Positions 25,871 through 35,207 of a stretch of DNA of 64,000 nt are shown here, one piece after another. Below the pieces are notes generated by a model. The model was not told where the DNA came from. It did not search any database and saw only the letters and a program-made list of their open reading frames with translations. The stretch spans positions 9,383,738 through 9,447,737 of the forward strand of contig NZ_LR593886.1 in assembly GCF_901538265.1 (NCBI RefSeq), written 5' to 3'. Numbering within the stretch: the stretch's first letter is position 1; each line of letters begins with the position of its first letter. Source of the stretch: Gemmata massiliana (GTDB taxonomy: Bacteria; Planctomycetota; Planctomycetia; Gemmatales; Gemmataceae). The position numbers and the translations under genes are program-made.

Positions 25871-28852
25871 TCACTCCACGGTCACGAACTCGTTGCTGTT
25901 GAACAGCACGCGCCCCAGCGCTTTGAGCCCGTGATCGTTGACCAGCTTCACGGCGAGTTTCAGTTCGTCCTCGCTCGGCGGGCGCTGGTACGCGAGCAAC
26001 CAAGCGCGCGTGACCTGCTTCTCGACCCCGTCGGCCTCTTTCGCGACACGGGCGGCGAGGGCGTCGGCCGTGCGGAGCGCGAAACCGTTGTTCCATAACG
26101 CGAGCGCCTGAAGCGGCGTCGTGGTGACTGCGCGCCGCGGAGCCGCTGCTGCGGGGTCGGGGCAGTCGAACGTATCGAGCAGCCCCTGGTTCGCGCCGCG
26201 CGGAGTGAACCGGTACACGCTCCGTCGGTGGAACTCTGGCCCGATCGGATCGAACGGGTCAAAGTACGCGGTGCCGTTGAAGTCGCGCATCTTGTAGTCG
26301 CTGAACCCCTTCCCGCCGACCTCGCGGTTCAACAAGCCCGACGCCGCCAGCATCGTGTCGCGCACCACTTCGCCCTCTAGTCGGTGCGGCTTGTACCGCC
26401 ACAGGAGGCGGTTGTCGGCGTCCTTCGCGCTCGCGTCCTTTCGAGGAGCCGACGCTTGCCGGTACGCCGCCGAGGTCACGATGAGTTTGTGAAGCGATTT
26501 GAGGCTGTATTTTCGGTCCGCGAATTCGGTCGCGAGCCAGTCGAGCAGTTCGGGGTGCGACGGGCGCCCGCCGTTAAAGCCGAAGTCGTTCGGCGTCTCG
26601 ACGATTCCCGTACCGAAGTGGTAGTGCCACACGCGGTTCACAATCACGCGACCGAACAGCGGGTTGTTCGGCGCGGTGATCCACTCCACGAGCTTTTTGC
26701 GCCGGTCCGCGTCGGTCGCGTCCGGGGAAAGTCCGAAATCCGCCTTCGGACCAGTCAGCGCCGACAACCCTGCGGGCGCGACAACTGCCGCGGGAGTCGC
26801 AAGATCACCACGAATGAGTACCCGCGTTACTCCCGGCGCTTGGGGCACGTTCGCGTAGATTTTCGCGTTCGCCGCGAGCTGACGCAGCGTTCCGAGCCGC
26901 GTCGCGAGTGTTTCGTGCTGCGTGCGGAGCGCGGTCCGCGTTGCACGGTCTTCGGGTGCGAGTTTCGCAGCGAGTTCGGCCTCACTCACGAACCCGCCAC
27001 CGGACCGGAACGAGGCTTCGATCTCTTCGTGCGAGAGTGCCTTGTCGTACAGGCGTGCTGCACTCACTGTGCCCGCGAGCATCTTGTTCCCGCCGGCCGG
27101 TTCGTGCCGGCACCCGAACACGACGACCGCCTTTTCCGCCTGGAATCCCAGCGCTCCTCTGGGCGCGTAGCCAGCGCCGTAGCGCTCGCCGTTGCGATAC
27201 CCGGTGATCGTGCCATCCGCGCTGAACGTAATAGCAAAGTGAACGAACTCGTTCGTGGCCCCCTTTTCTTCCGAGCCACCGAACGACTTGTATCGCACGA
27301 AGCCGTTGCTCCCGGCCATCCACCGAGCCGGCTCGTTTTCACCGAACACGATCGCATCGAACTCGTTCCCGTCGGGCGTCTGCACGGAGATGATGCCGCC
27401 GCCGCGTTGCGAGAGGGAATCGAGTTTCACCCAGGCTTCGAGCGTCTTCGCCTTCAGGTCGAAGGGTAATGCGGACGTGCGCAAGAGCGCGGTCTTACCA
27501 TCGAGTACCGCCCCCTCGGACGTGAGTTTCGCGCCCCCCACGAGTTTGACGTGCAGCTTACCGATGAGGTCGTCGCTCCCCCGCCGGAAGTCCCACGCAG
27601 CAATCGGAGCGGGGGCGAATTTGTCCGTTTTCCCCATCCCCTTCTCGGCCAGAACCGCCTTGCGTGCGGGATCTTCGAGGGCCGCGAGTTTTTTGGTGAC
27701 GGCGCCCAACTCCTTGACGAGCTTCGCGATTTCGCTCGTCGTTTTGGCGTCGGGTGCGGGGCGCTCGCCGAACCCGACGCCGCCGAGCGCGGACGCGAGT
27801 CGGTAAAAGTCCGCCTGAGAGATGGGATCGAACTTGTGGTCGTGGCACCGGGCACAGTTCGCGGTCAGTCCGAGGAACGTTTGCGCCACGCCGCCGACGA
27901 TGTCTTCGAGTTCGTCCTGCCGTGCGATCGCCCGCATCTGGTCGTTGCCGAGCACCGTGTTGTGAACCCCGGCCACCAGGAAGCCCGTCGCGCGTGTGGC
28001 ATCGGGATCACCGGGGCGCAGTACGTCGCCCGCGAGTTGCTGCTGCACGAACTCGGTGTACGGCACGTCCGAGTTGAGCGCCCGAATCACCCAGTCGCGG
28101 TAGTGCCACGAGTTCTCGCGCGGGGTATTGCGCTCGAAGCCGTCCGTTTCGCCGTAGCGCACCACGTCGAGCCAGTGGCGCGCCCAGCGCTCGCCGTAGT
28201 GCGGCGACGCGAGCAACCGGTCGACTACTTTCTCGTAAGCGTTCGCGTCCGTGTCTCGCACGAACGCATCCACCTCTTCCGGCGACGGAGGTAGGCCGGT
28301 GAGGTCGAAGTACACGCGGCGAATCAGCGTGCGCCGGTCCGCTTCCGGGGAAAGCGACAACCCCTTGTCGCTCAGCTTCGCCACAATGAAGCGATCGATC
28401 GTGTTGAAGGCCCGCTTCATGTCTGGCGCTTCGGGCACCTTCGGGCGCGCGACGGGCTGAATCGCCCACCAGTCGTACCCGGCACGAGCATCCGTCGTGA
28501 AGCGGAACGGATCAATCGGGTCCGTGCCCCACTTCGCCCCGCTCTCGATCCACTCCTTGAGCAGTTTCTGTTCGGCTTCCGGCAGCGGCTTTTTCGGCGG
28601 CATTTCGCCCGCCGCGACGCGCTCCCACAGCGAACTACTCGCGGGTTTTCCCGGCACGACGGCCGGGGTGCCCGCGGCGAACACGCCGGCTTTGCGCGAG
28701 AGATCGAGTTTACCCTTCGGCTTCGGCCCGCTGTGGCAATCGACGCACCGCGCGGCGAGCAACGGGGCGATTTGCTTGTCGAAGTCGGGCGGCGCGGCCG
28801 TGGCGCTGGAAGCAAACAGGAACGCGATGAGCGAGAGAGCTGTGCGCGGCAT
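25871..28852 (-). CDS. PSCyt1/DUF1549/LamG/DUF1553 surface protein
   Basis: A 993-residue exported protein. Signal peptide (about 1-19), then a PSCyt1 cytochrome-like domain with CVDCH (about 36-40) and GEMPP. Next is DUF1549 (about 145-350; FDLTGLPPSPEEVD and HYGERWARHWLDV) containing a second CARCHDHKFDPIS. A LamG-type jelly roll follows (about 425-625), then DUF1553 (about 700-975; NRVWHYHFGTGIVETPNDFG). Proteins of this build are planctomycete hallmarks of unproven function, perhaps polysaccharide-linked. It heads a two-gene operon with the DUF1501 gene. Confidence 0.94.
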   Translation of the reverse strand: MPRTALSLIAFLFASSATAAPPDFDKQIAPLLAARCVDCHSGPKPKGKLDLSRKAGVFAAGTPAVVPGKPASSSLWERVAAGEMPPKKPLPEAEQKLLKEWIESGAKWGTDPIDPFRFTTDARAGYDWWAIQPVARPKVPEAPDMKRAFNTIDRFIVAKLSDKGLSLSPEADRRTLIRRVYFDLTGLPPSPEEVDAFVRDTDANAYEKVVDRLLASPHYGERWARHWLDVVRYGETDGFERNTPRENSWHYRDWVIRALNSDVPYTEFVQQQLAGDVLRPGDPDATRATGFLVAGVHNTVLGNDQMRAIARQDELEDIVGGVAQTFLGLTANCARCHDHKFDPISQADFYRLASALGGVGFGERPAPDAKTTSEIAKLVKELGAVTKKLAALEDPARKAVLAEKGMGKTDKFAPAPIAAWDFRRGSDDLIGKLHVKLVGGAKLTSEGAVLDGKTALLRTSALPFDLKAKTLEAWVKLDSLSQRGGGIISVQTPDGNEFDAIVFGENEPARWMAGSNGFVRYKSFGGSEEKGATNEFVHFAITFSADGTITGYRNGERYGAGYAPRGALGFQAEKAVVVFGCRHEPAGGNKMLAGTVSAARLYDKALSHEEIEASFRSGGGFVSEAELAAKLAPEDRATRTALRTQHETLATRLGTLRQLAANAKIYANVPQAPGVTRVLIRGDLATPAAVVAPAGLSALTGPKADFGLSPDATDADRRKKLVEWITAPNNPLFGRVIVNRVWHYHFGTGIVETPNDFGFNGGRPSHPELLDWLATEFADRKYSLKSLHKLIVTSAAYRQASAPRKDASAKDADNRLLWRYKPHRLEGEVVRDTMLAASGLLNREVGGKGFSDYKMRDFNGTAYFDPFDPIGPEFHRRSVYRFTPRGANQGLLDTFDCPDPAAAAPRRAVTTTPLQALALWNNGFALRTADALAARVAKEADGVEKQVTRAWLLAYQRPPSEDELKLAVKLVNDHGLKALGRVLFNSNEFVTVE

Positions 28853-28902
28853 GATGGACTCGGCGCGACCACGAGGCGGGAGGTCGCGCTATTGTCACCG
28901 AT

Positions 28903-29808
28903 TTACCGCTTCGGTTCAACCGTTGACTCGCAGGGCACGTTCGTCCCGTTTGTCCAGCTCGTCCACCGTGCGGGCGGGTTCCACGCGGGTGCGAGCTTGA
29001 GGTGCTTGTTCAGGTACGGGTTGAGCGAGTGGTCCATGAACAGGTCGCGCGGGTAGGTCGCCGACGGGCGCGTCGTGCGCGCGTCCAGGAGCCCCGCATA
29101 CACGCACGCCTCGGCCACGAGTTCGCTGCAAAAGTAGCTGTCGTGATCGATCCCGTGCGGCTTCCCGATGAACGCGGTGCGAACGGGGCCACGGGTGCGG
29201 AAGATCGTGAGCTGCGCGGCCAGGCGCCGGATCGCGAACTCCCGCTCGTTGGTCGCCAGCGCGAACTCGGTGAGCCGCGCGGACTGCTCCGGCGTCAGGG
29301 GGCACGCCCGCGCCCGCACCCACACGCGCCCCTCGGCCTCGTAAGAGAACATGTGCGGCAGCGTATCGAGCACGCGACACTTCATCGTGTCGTGCGGCCC
29401 GCCCTCGAGGATGCCCATTTTCCCGTCGGGCATCGCGAACACGATCATCGAGTGCGTCGGGTGACTGGTGCCCGCGAGGTTGTGCATCACTTTCCAGAAG
29501 ATCGACCCGTCCGCGCTCAGCACGATGTCGCCCGGCTGCGGCACATACGGGCGCGTCGGTCCGCGCAGGATGTGGTCTTCCTTAAAGATCGGCTGCCACA
29601 AGTACGAACCCGGCGGTTCGGGCTGACCGGAACCCGGGAGCGCGAGGTTCGCGACCTTCTCGCGGATGCGGGCTTCAATGGGCTTCAAGTAGAACGGCAC
29701 GCGCCGCTCTTTTGCCAATGGCGGGGTGAGGGGCGGTTGACTCGGATAGGGGTACGGCACGGGATCGCTGCCGACGGCACACAGGGCTACCAGACAGAGC
29801 GGCGTCAT
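28903..29808 (-). CDS. YiiX-like permuted NlpC/P60 hydrolase
   Basis: A 301-residue protein with a short N-terminal hydrophobic stretch. The central domain matches the permuted papain fold of YiiX/C92 peptidases. It has QPGDIVLSADGSIFWKVMHN, a histidine in THSMIVFAMPDGK, and the nucleophile cysteine in DSYFCSELVAEACVYAGLL. Such enzymes cleave amide or lipid-ester bonds in the envelope. The region 29809-30052 to the divergent metalloprotease gene must contain both promoters. Confidence 0.72.
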   Translation of the reverse strand: MTPLCLVALCAVGSDPVPYPYPSQPPLTPPLAKERRVPFYLKPIEARIREKVANLALPGSGQPEPPGSYLWQPIFKEDHILRGPTRPYVPQPGDIVLSADGSIFWKVMHNLAGTSHPTHSMIVFAMPDGKMGILEGGPHDTMKCRVLDTLPHMFSYEAEGRVWVRARACPLTPEQSARLTEFALATNEREFAIRRLAAQLTIFRTRGPVRTAFIGKPHGIDHDSYFCSELVAEACVYAGLLDARTTRPSATYPRDLFMDHSLNPYLNKHLKLAPAWNPPARWTSWTNGTNVPCESTVEPKR

Positions 29809-30052
29809 GCCGGGAACTCCGTTGCGGGCGCAGAACCACGGTCGGTTCTATTTATCGAGCGCCAGTGGCCCCGGTGTTCCGTGTACCCGGCACCTCGGGC
29901 ACCGAGCCGCACATCACAGGACCAGAAGTTCCGATTGTAGCGGCGGAGTGCGGATAACTTTTCAATCCGGACAGTCACTATTCTTTACCCAAACGGTAAG
30001 ATATTCCCAGTCATCCCAACCTGACGGCCCTCCGAATTGTTCGAGGCACCTC

Positions 30053-32554
30053 ATGCGCACCCGTTCGCTGCTGGGCGCCGGCCTGATTGCCGCGCTCGCG
30101 ATCCTTTCGTCACACTCCGCGCCGGCCAGCGCGAAACAACCGCCCTCCAAGACCGTACCGAAGGCCGGCGACCTGAAGAAATATGACGACGTCATCACGA
30201 AGGACTTCACCACGACGACGGGCGTCTTCGCGGTCCACCGGCACGACGACAAACTGTACTTCGAGGTTCCCCAGGACAAGCAGGGGCGCCTGTTCCTTTG
30301 GCAGGCCGAAGTTGCTAAGGGGCCGGGCGGCGGCATGTTCGGCAGTTGGGGCGGCGCGGCCCTCGGCTCCGCGGTACTGAAGTTCGAGCGCCGGGCCAAC
30401 AAGCTCTACTTGTGGAAGGTTGGGTTCGCGAAGCGGTCCGACGGGAAGGCGGTGCAGGCCTCCATCGACGCGAGCGCGACCGACTCCATCGTCGGCGTGT
30501 TCAACGTCGAGTGCGAGGGCAAGGACCGGTCCGTGGTCATCAACGTGTCGGACACGTTCATCTTCGGGATCAGCGACCTGCCCATCACGCGCGCCGCGGG
30601 AGCCGCGGGCGCGAGCGTGGACTCGGGGCGGTCGTACCTCTCCGAAGTGAAAGCGTTCCCGAGCAATATCGAGGTCCGGGCGCTGATCACCTTCCGCGCG
30701 AGCGGCGGCTTCGGCGGACCGGCGGGACCGGGCGGGCTGGCCGGACTGGGCGGGGCCAAGAGCGTGACGGCGCTCGTCCACCACAGCCTCGCGATCCTGC
30801 CGGAAACGCCGATGCAGGGCCGGCTCGCCGACCCGCGCGTGGGGTACTTCACCGAAGAGTTCGTGGACTACTCGCACCCGAAGCAGTGGGCCGTGGCGCG
30901 CGAGTTCATCACCCGGTTCCGCCTGGAAAAGAAAGACCCGTCCGCGGCGGTCAGCGAAGTGGTGAAGCCGATCACGTTCTACCTGTCGAAAGAGATCCCC
31001 GAAAAGTGGCGCCCGTTCATGAAGCAGGGCGTTGAGGACTGGGCACCCGCATTCGAGAAGGCCGGGTTCAAGAACGCGATCATCTGCCGTGACGCGCCGA
31101 CGCGCTCCGAAGACCCGAACTGGGACCCGGAAGACGCGCGCCACTCGGTCATCCGATGGGTGGCCGAACCGGTGCAGAACGCGATGGGGCCGCACGTCCA
31201 CGACCCGCGCTCGGGCGAAGTGATCTCCGCGCACATCATCTTCTGGCACGACATGGTGAAGACCGCGCAGACGTGGTACTTCGTGCAGTGCTCCGCGGTG
31301 GACCAGAAGGCCCGCAAGTTCCCGCTCCCGGACGACACCACCGGCGCGATGATCCGCTACGTGTGCGCGCACGAAGTGGGCCACACGCTCGGGCTGCGCC
31401 ACAACCACCGCGCGAGCCAGGCGTTCTCGGTGAGCCAGTTGCGCGACCCGAAGTTCTGCGCCGAGTACGGCAGCGTCGCGTCGATCATGTCCTACGGCCG
31501 GTGCAACTACGTCGCGCAACCGGAAGACAAGGTGGACCCGAAAAACCTGCTGCCGAAGATCGCCCCGTATGACAACTTCGCCATCGAGTGGGGTTACAAG
31601 CCGGTCGCCAGCGCGAAGACCCCCGACGAGGAGCGCAAGACGCTCGACGAATGGGCCGCGAAGCAACTGGACAACCCGTTCCTGCGGTTCGGCGGCGAAG
31701 ACGGCCCGTCGATGGTGGACCCGACCGTGCTCACCGAGAACATCGGGAGCGACCCGATCCAGGTCACCGCGTGCGGCCTGAAGAACCTCGACCGCGTGCT
31801 CGAACACATGCTGGCCGCGACGACCGAAAAGGGTGAGGACTACGCGCTGCTCGAAGAGGTGTACGAAGAACTCCTCAACGCGCGCCTAGGCTGGTTCATG
31901 GCCGTGGCGAAGCAGGTGGGCGGCGTGGTGGAGAACCGCACGCTCGGCGGGCGCGGCGGCGAGGCGTTCGTCCGCGTGTCGAAGGACAAGCAGAAGGAAG
32001 CCGTGAAGTTCCTGCTGGAAAATGCCTTCACCACGCCGACGAAGTTGCTCAACCCGGGCCTCGTGAACCAGTTCAAGTTCTCGGGCACGGGCAGCGACAT
32101 CGCGGGCCAACAGCGGCTCATGCTCCGCAGCCTGTTGAGCGCGGGTCGGCTGGCCCGGCTCGCCGACGCAGAACTACTCGCGCCGGACAAGACTTACACT
32201 GCCGTAGAACTGGTGAACGACGTTCAGACCGGGCTGTTCTCGGAACTGAAGTCCGACGCGCCGAAGATCGACCCACTCCGGCGGCAGCTCCAGCGCGGGT
32301 ACGTCGATCTGCTGAAGGCCGAGTTCCAACCGGCTCCGGCGGCCCCGAGCCCGATCGGGCCGCAAGGCGCTGGCGCGGCTGCGGGCGCGCGCCCAGCGAG
32401 TGAGCTTCGCGCGGTCGGGCGCCAAGCGCTCGGTACGCTGGCCGGTCAGCTCGAAGCGGCGAAGGGCAAGGCGAAAGACCCGCTGACGATCGCGCACATC
32501 GACGACCTGCACAGCGAGATCACAACCATCCTCGCGGCCGACAAGAAGAAGTAA
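30053..32554 (+). CDS. zinc-dependent metalloprotease (DUF5117/DUF4953 type)
   Basis: An 833-residue secreted protein. The signal peptide (LLGAGLIAALAILSSHSAPA) is followed by a DUF5117-like domain (about 40-330). A metzincin-like catalytic region has HEVGHTLGLRHNH (about residues 442-454), giving the three zinc histidines and the catalytic Glu, and a Met-turn candidate in SIMSYGRCNY. The C-terminal 350 residues are helical. ATG 30053 is chosen because it starts the signal peptide. It probably degrades or processes extracellular protein. Confidence 0.9.
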   Translation: MRTRSLLGAGLIAALAILSSHSAPASAKQPPSKTVPKAGDLKKYDDVITKDFTTTTGVFAVHRHDDKLYFEVPQDKQGRLFLWQAEVAKGPGGGMFGSWGGAALGSAVLKFERRANKLYLWKVGFAKRSDGKAVQASIDASATDSIVGVFNVECEGKDRSVVINVSDTFIFGISDLPITRAAGAAGASVDSGRSYLSEVKAFPSNIEVRALITFRASGGFGGPAGPGGLAGLGGAKSVTALVHHSLAILPETPMQGRLADPRVGYFTEEFVDYSHPKQWAVAREFITRFRLEKKDPSAAVSEVVKPITFYLSKEIPEKWRPFMKQGVEDWAPAFEKAGFKNAIICRDAPTRSEDPNWDPEDARHSVIRWVAEPVQNAMGPHVHDPRSGEVISAHIIFWHDMVKTAQTWYFVQCSAVDQKARKFPLPDDTTGAMIRYVCAHEVGHTLGLRHNHRASQAFSVSQLRDPKFCAEYGSVASIMSYGRCNYVAQPEDKVDPKNLLPKIAPYDNFAIEWGYKPVASAKTPDEERKTLDEWAAKQLDNPFLRFGGEDGPSMVDPTVLTENIGSDPIQVTACGLKNLDRVLEHMLAATTEKGEDYALLEEVYEELLNARLGWFMAVAKQVGGVVENRTLGGRGGEAFVRVSKDKQKEAVKFLLENAFTTPTKLLNPGLVNQFKFSGTGSDIAGQQRLMLRSLLSAGRLARLADAELLAPDKTYTAVELVNDVQTGLFSELKSDAPKIDPLRRQLQRGYVDLLKAEFQPAPAAPSPIGPQGAGAAAGARPASELRAVGRQALGTLAGQLEAAKGKAKDPLTIAHIDDLHSEITTILAADKKK

Positions 32555-32570
32555 GGTTGTAACGCTTAGC

Positions 32571-32594
32571 GGCGCGGACCAGAAGGCCCGCGCC
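32571..32594. terminator. hairpin between convergent genes
   Basis: A 10-bp stem with one mismatch (32571-32580 with 32585-32594) and an AGAA tetraloop, 17 nt after the metalloprotease stop and 38 nt from the end of the convergent serpin gene. No U-tract is seen. It is probably a shared transcription end. Confidence 0.5.
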
Positions 32595-32631
32595 ACTCGA
32601 TCAATTCAGGCACATCACCAAATCACATCCA

Positions 32632-33861
32632 TCACTTCGCCGGTTCAGACAGCCGACCCATGAACAACACGCTACCGGTCTTGTGGTCGCGGATCAGGTA
32701 GAGGAACGGCCGGTCGGCCCGGAAGTATTTCGGCATCGGCGGCGGGGCCGCGCTCGTGGGGGCGATCACGACCCCGGTCGCGGCAGCGGCCTCGGTGCCC
32801 TCTTCGTTCACGTCCACAAACGCCTTGTGCAGCACCGCAGAGATAACCAGATTCTCGACGCCGGTGTGCATTCCGCTGAAATCCGCGGCGGTAAACGCTG
32901 CCTTCATACCGAGTGCGATCAGGGGATCGTTCAAGAGGAACGATTTCTCCACCTTGAACCGCGGCAGGTGAACATGGACCTCCCGCTCGCGGCGCAAGCC
33001 CTTCAGCACCGCGCCGAGTTTGTCACCGATCAACTCCTTCTCGACCGCGGCGAGACCGTCCGGCTTTTTCGGCAGGATCACGGTCATGCTCACGCGCTTA
33101 CTGGCATACGGCAGGTCGAGCACTTGGTAGCCGTCCGCTTCCGCGTAGGAGTGTGCCCCGACGCGGTGCATGAGCGGCGCGTCCACCTTTTTGCCGTCGG
33201 CGAGCGTGAACGGGAGGTCTTTCGTGTTCTCCTTCTTGAACTTCACGTCCCAATCACCCTTGAAGTAGATGGCGTTGGTGAGCACGAGGCGCGTCCCGCG
33301 GGTGACGACGTCCTTCGGGAGCAGTTCCTTGATCTTCTCGCGCGTCTCCTTCTCGACCCACAAATTGATGGTGGCGCGGGCGGCCTCGGGGTCGCTCTTG
33401 AAGTCCGTGTCGAACAGCCCGGCGCCGTAGTCGGTGGCGACGCGCTTCTTGTACTCCGGGTTCCACGGGTACCCGTTCTGTGCCCACAGCGCGTTCGCGG
33501 TGGTGAGCGTGAACCCGCGCTTCTTGGCGTCCGGCTCGTCGTTCAGGCTCTTCAACACGGCCCCGAACGCCGCGGGCGCGTCGGCCGGCAGGTGAAGAAC
33601 CTGTTCCATTTCCTCGAAGGTCTTCCCGCGTGCGCCGGCCGCGGTCATTCCGAGTGCCGTGGAAATGCTGAACGGCGAAAAGAACAGGTTTCCGGCTTTG
33701 GCTCCGAGTTCACCGTACAGCGCGCACCCGAACTGCGTGTTACCGGCAACGAGTTTCGCTGTATCGACCTTGTCGACTGCGAAGCCGAACCGGGGGACGA
33801 GCGTGCTGGCAGCAGTAGCGGCGGACGCGGACAGGAACGCGCGCCGAGACAAAGTATTCAT
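32632..33861 (-). CDS. serpin, exported
   Basis: A 409-residue serpin of full length. An N-terminal SRRAFLSASAATAAS signal (Tat-like) precedes NLFFSPFSISTALGMTAAGA, TNAIYFKGDW and the hinge NEEGTEAAAATGVVIAPTS. The end is DRPFLYLIRDHKTGSVLFMGR. The hinge is small-residue-rich, as required for loop insertion, so it is likely inhibitory. Aligned to alpha-1-antitrypsin the scissile bond would be Thr-Ser, which suggests an elastase-like target. ATG 33861 follows GAGGAGGTC. It lies convergent to the metalloprotease, but serpins normally inhibit serine or cysteine proteases. Confidence 0.92.
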   Translation of the reverse strand: MNTLSRRAFLSASAATAASTLVPRFGFAVDKVDTAKLVAGNTQFGCALYGELGAKAGNLFFSPFSISTALGMTAAGARGKTFEEMEQVLHLPADAPAAFGAVLKSLNDEPDAKKRGFTLTTANALWAQNGYPWNPEYKKRVATDYGAGLFDTDFKSDPEAARATINLWVEKETREKIKELLPKDVVTRGTRLVLTNAIYFKGDWDVKFKKENTKDLPFTLADGKKVDAPLMHRVGAHSYAEADGYQVLDLPYASKRVSMTVILPKKPDGLAAVEKELIGDKLGAVLKGLRREREVHVHLPRFKVEKSFLLNDPLIALGMKAAFTAADFSGMHTGVENLVISAVLHKAFVDVNEEGTEAAAATGVVIAPTSAAPPPMPKYFRADRPFLYLIRDHKTGSVLFMGRLSEPAK

Positions 33862-33968
33862 TGTGACCTCCTCACGGGACGTGACGAACCGACGTGGCGA
33901 CATCATTCCGACGCGGAAGCCCACGCGACAGATTGGCTCGGCCGGCCGCGTCCCACGAGGAGGCGCTT

Positions 33969-35138
33969 TTATTTCACCGTGAACGGGCGCTCGGCGATCT
34001 TGGTGACCGGCCGCAACGGGATCGGTTTCAGCACGTCCAGCTCGAACGGTTCGCCGACGCGGTTCCCGCACACGTCTTCCAGGCGCGCGTCCGCGACGAG
34101 CTTGTACCCTCCTCGCGCCCACGGGTTCTTCGGCGCGAACGTGACCACGCGCTCCCCCCCACCCACGGTGAGTGTCCCCTCCACGTTCTTACCGTCCGAG
34201 TCCGTCACCCAGAGCATCCGACCGAGTAGCGCGCGGTCGAGCGGTTTCGCCAGTTTGACCACGAGCGGTGCGTCCGAACGCGCACGCGGCGCAACTATCG
34301 ACCAGTCTTCTGGCCACACTGGTTGGTCGTCCGGCGCGAGCACGTCGAACGTCTTTTTGTGCGCGGCCGTGAGCGGGCGCCCGTCGAGGTCGAGCCAGTT
34401 CGCGTCCACCTCGAAGGTGTACCGGTGCCCCTCTTCGAGAATTGGGCCGTCCTCCTCTCGCGGCTTCAAGCCGCGCTTCACGCGCCCCGGATCGAAAAGT
34501 AGCGTGAGCCGGAGCCCATCTGCGGACCACAACTCCTCGTCGATTTCCAGGAACGGGAACGCGACCCGCGTGCCGTCGGCACGCACGAGTTTGACGTGCT
34601 TGTAGACGTCCCCGCGTGCCACCGGACCTGAAAACTGCACGTAGAAGCGCAGCGTGTTCTCGGGCAGTCGATTCGCCGATGGAAATACCCCGACCACGCT
34701 GACGCGCGGACCGGGGGGCGGTTTCGGGATGCTTACCGCGAGCGCGAAGGGCGCGGGCTCGATTTTCATTCGCGGCGCTGCTGCGAGGTCGCAGAACACG
34801 CGGTATTTGGTTCCCGGCACGAGTGGGAACAGAGGATCAAACTTCAGCGCGTCGGCCGTGATGCTCCACGAACCCGCGACCGGTGGTTTCTTGGCCACTT
34901 CGTCCGCCGAACCCTCGTCTACAACCAGGCGCGCCGCCTTCGGCCACTCGTCCGCGGTCAGTTTCGCCGCAGCGAGAGCAGCGAGAGACGACTTCTCGAT
35001 ACCCACGATTTCGACCGTGGGTGGCGCGCCGGGTTTTGTGGAGACGAGTTTCGCTTGCGGGTCCGCGCCGATCGCGGAGAGCGCGGAAGTGAGTAGTGAG
35101 AGCGTGATGGCGCACGCTCGGAGTACGGTCGCGGTCAT
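33969..35138 (-). CDS. secreted protein with Ig-like (SbsA/Big_5-type) domains
   Basis: A 389-residue protein with a signal peptide (ACAITLSLLTSALSAIGA). The mature part is all-beta, with repeated patterns such as LKFDPLFPLVPGTKYRVF, VFPSANRLPENTLRFYVQFS and FAPKNPWARGGYKLVADARL. These resemble bacterial Ig-like Big_5 modules, possibly three in a row. The function is unknown; a structural or adhesive envelope role is likely. Confidence 0.65.
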   Translation of the reverse strand: MTATVLRACAITLSLLTSALSAIGADPQAKLVSTKPGAPPTVEIVGIEKSSLAALAAAKLTADEWPKAARLVVDEGSADEVAKKPPVAGSWSITADALKFDPLFPLVPGTKYRVFCDLAAAPRMKIEPAPFALAVSIPKPPPGPRVSVVGVFPSANRLPENTLRFYVQFSGPVARGDVYKHVKLVRADGTRVAFPFLEIDEELWSADGLRLTLLFDPGRVKRGLKPREEDGPILEEGHRYTFEVDANWLDLDGRPLTAAHKKTFDVLAPDDQPVWPEDWSIVAPRARSDAPLVVKLAKPLDRALLGRMLWVTDSDGKNVEGTLTVGGGERVVTFAPKNPWARGGYKLVADARLEDVCGNRVGEPFELDVLKPIPLRPVTKIAERPFTVK

Positions 35139-35207
35139 AGGTGATTCCGTGCAAGTGGGCGGCTGTGCCGGATTGTACCGGGAACACGCGCCCGATGCAC
35201 GGAATCG

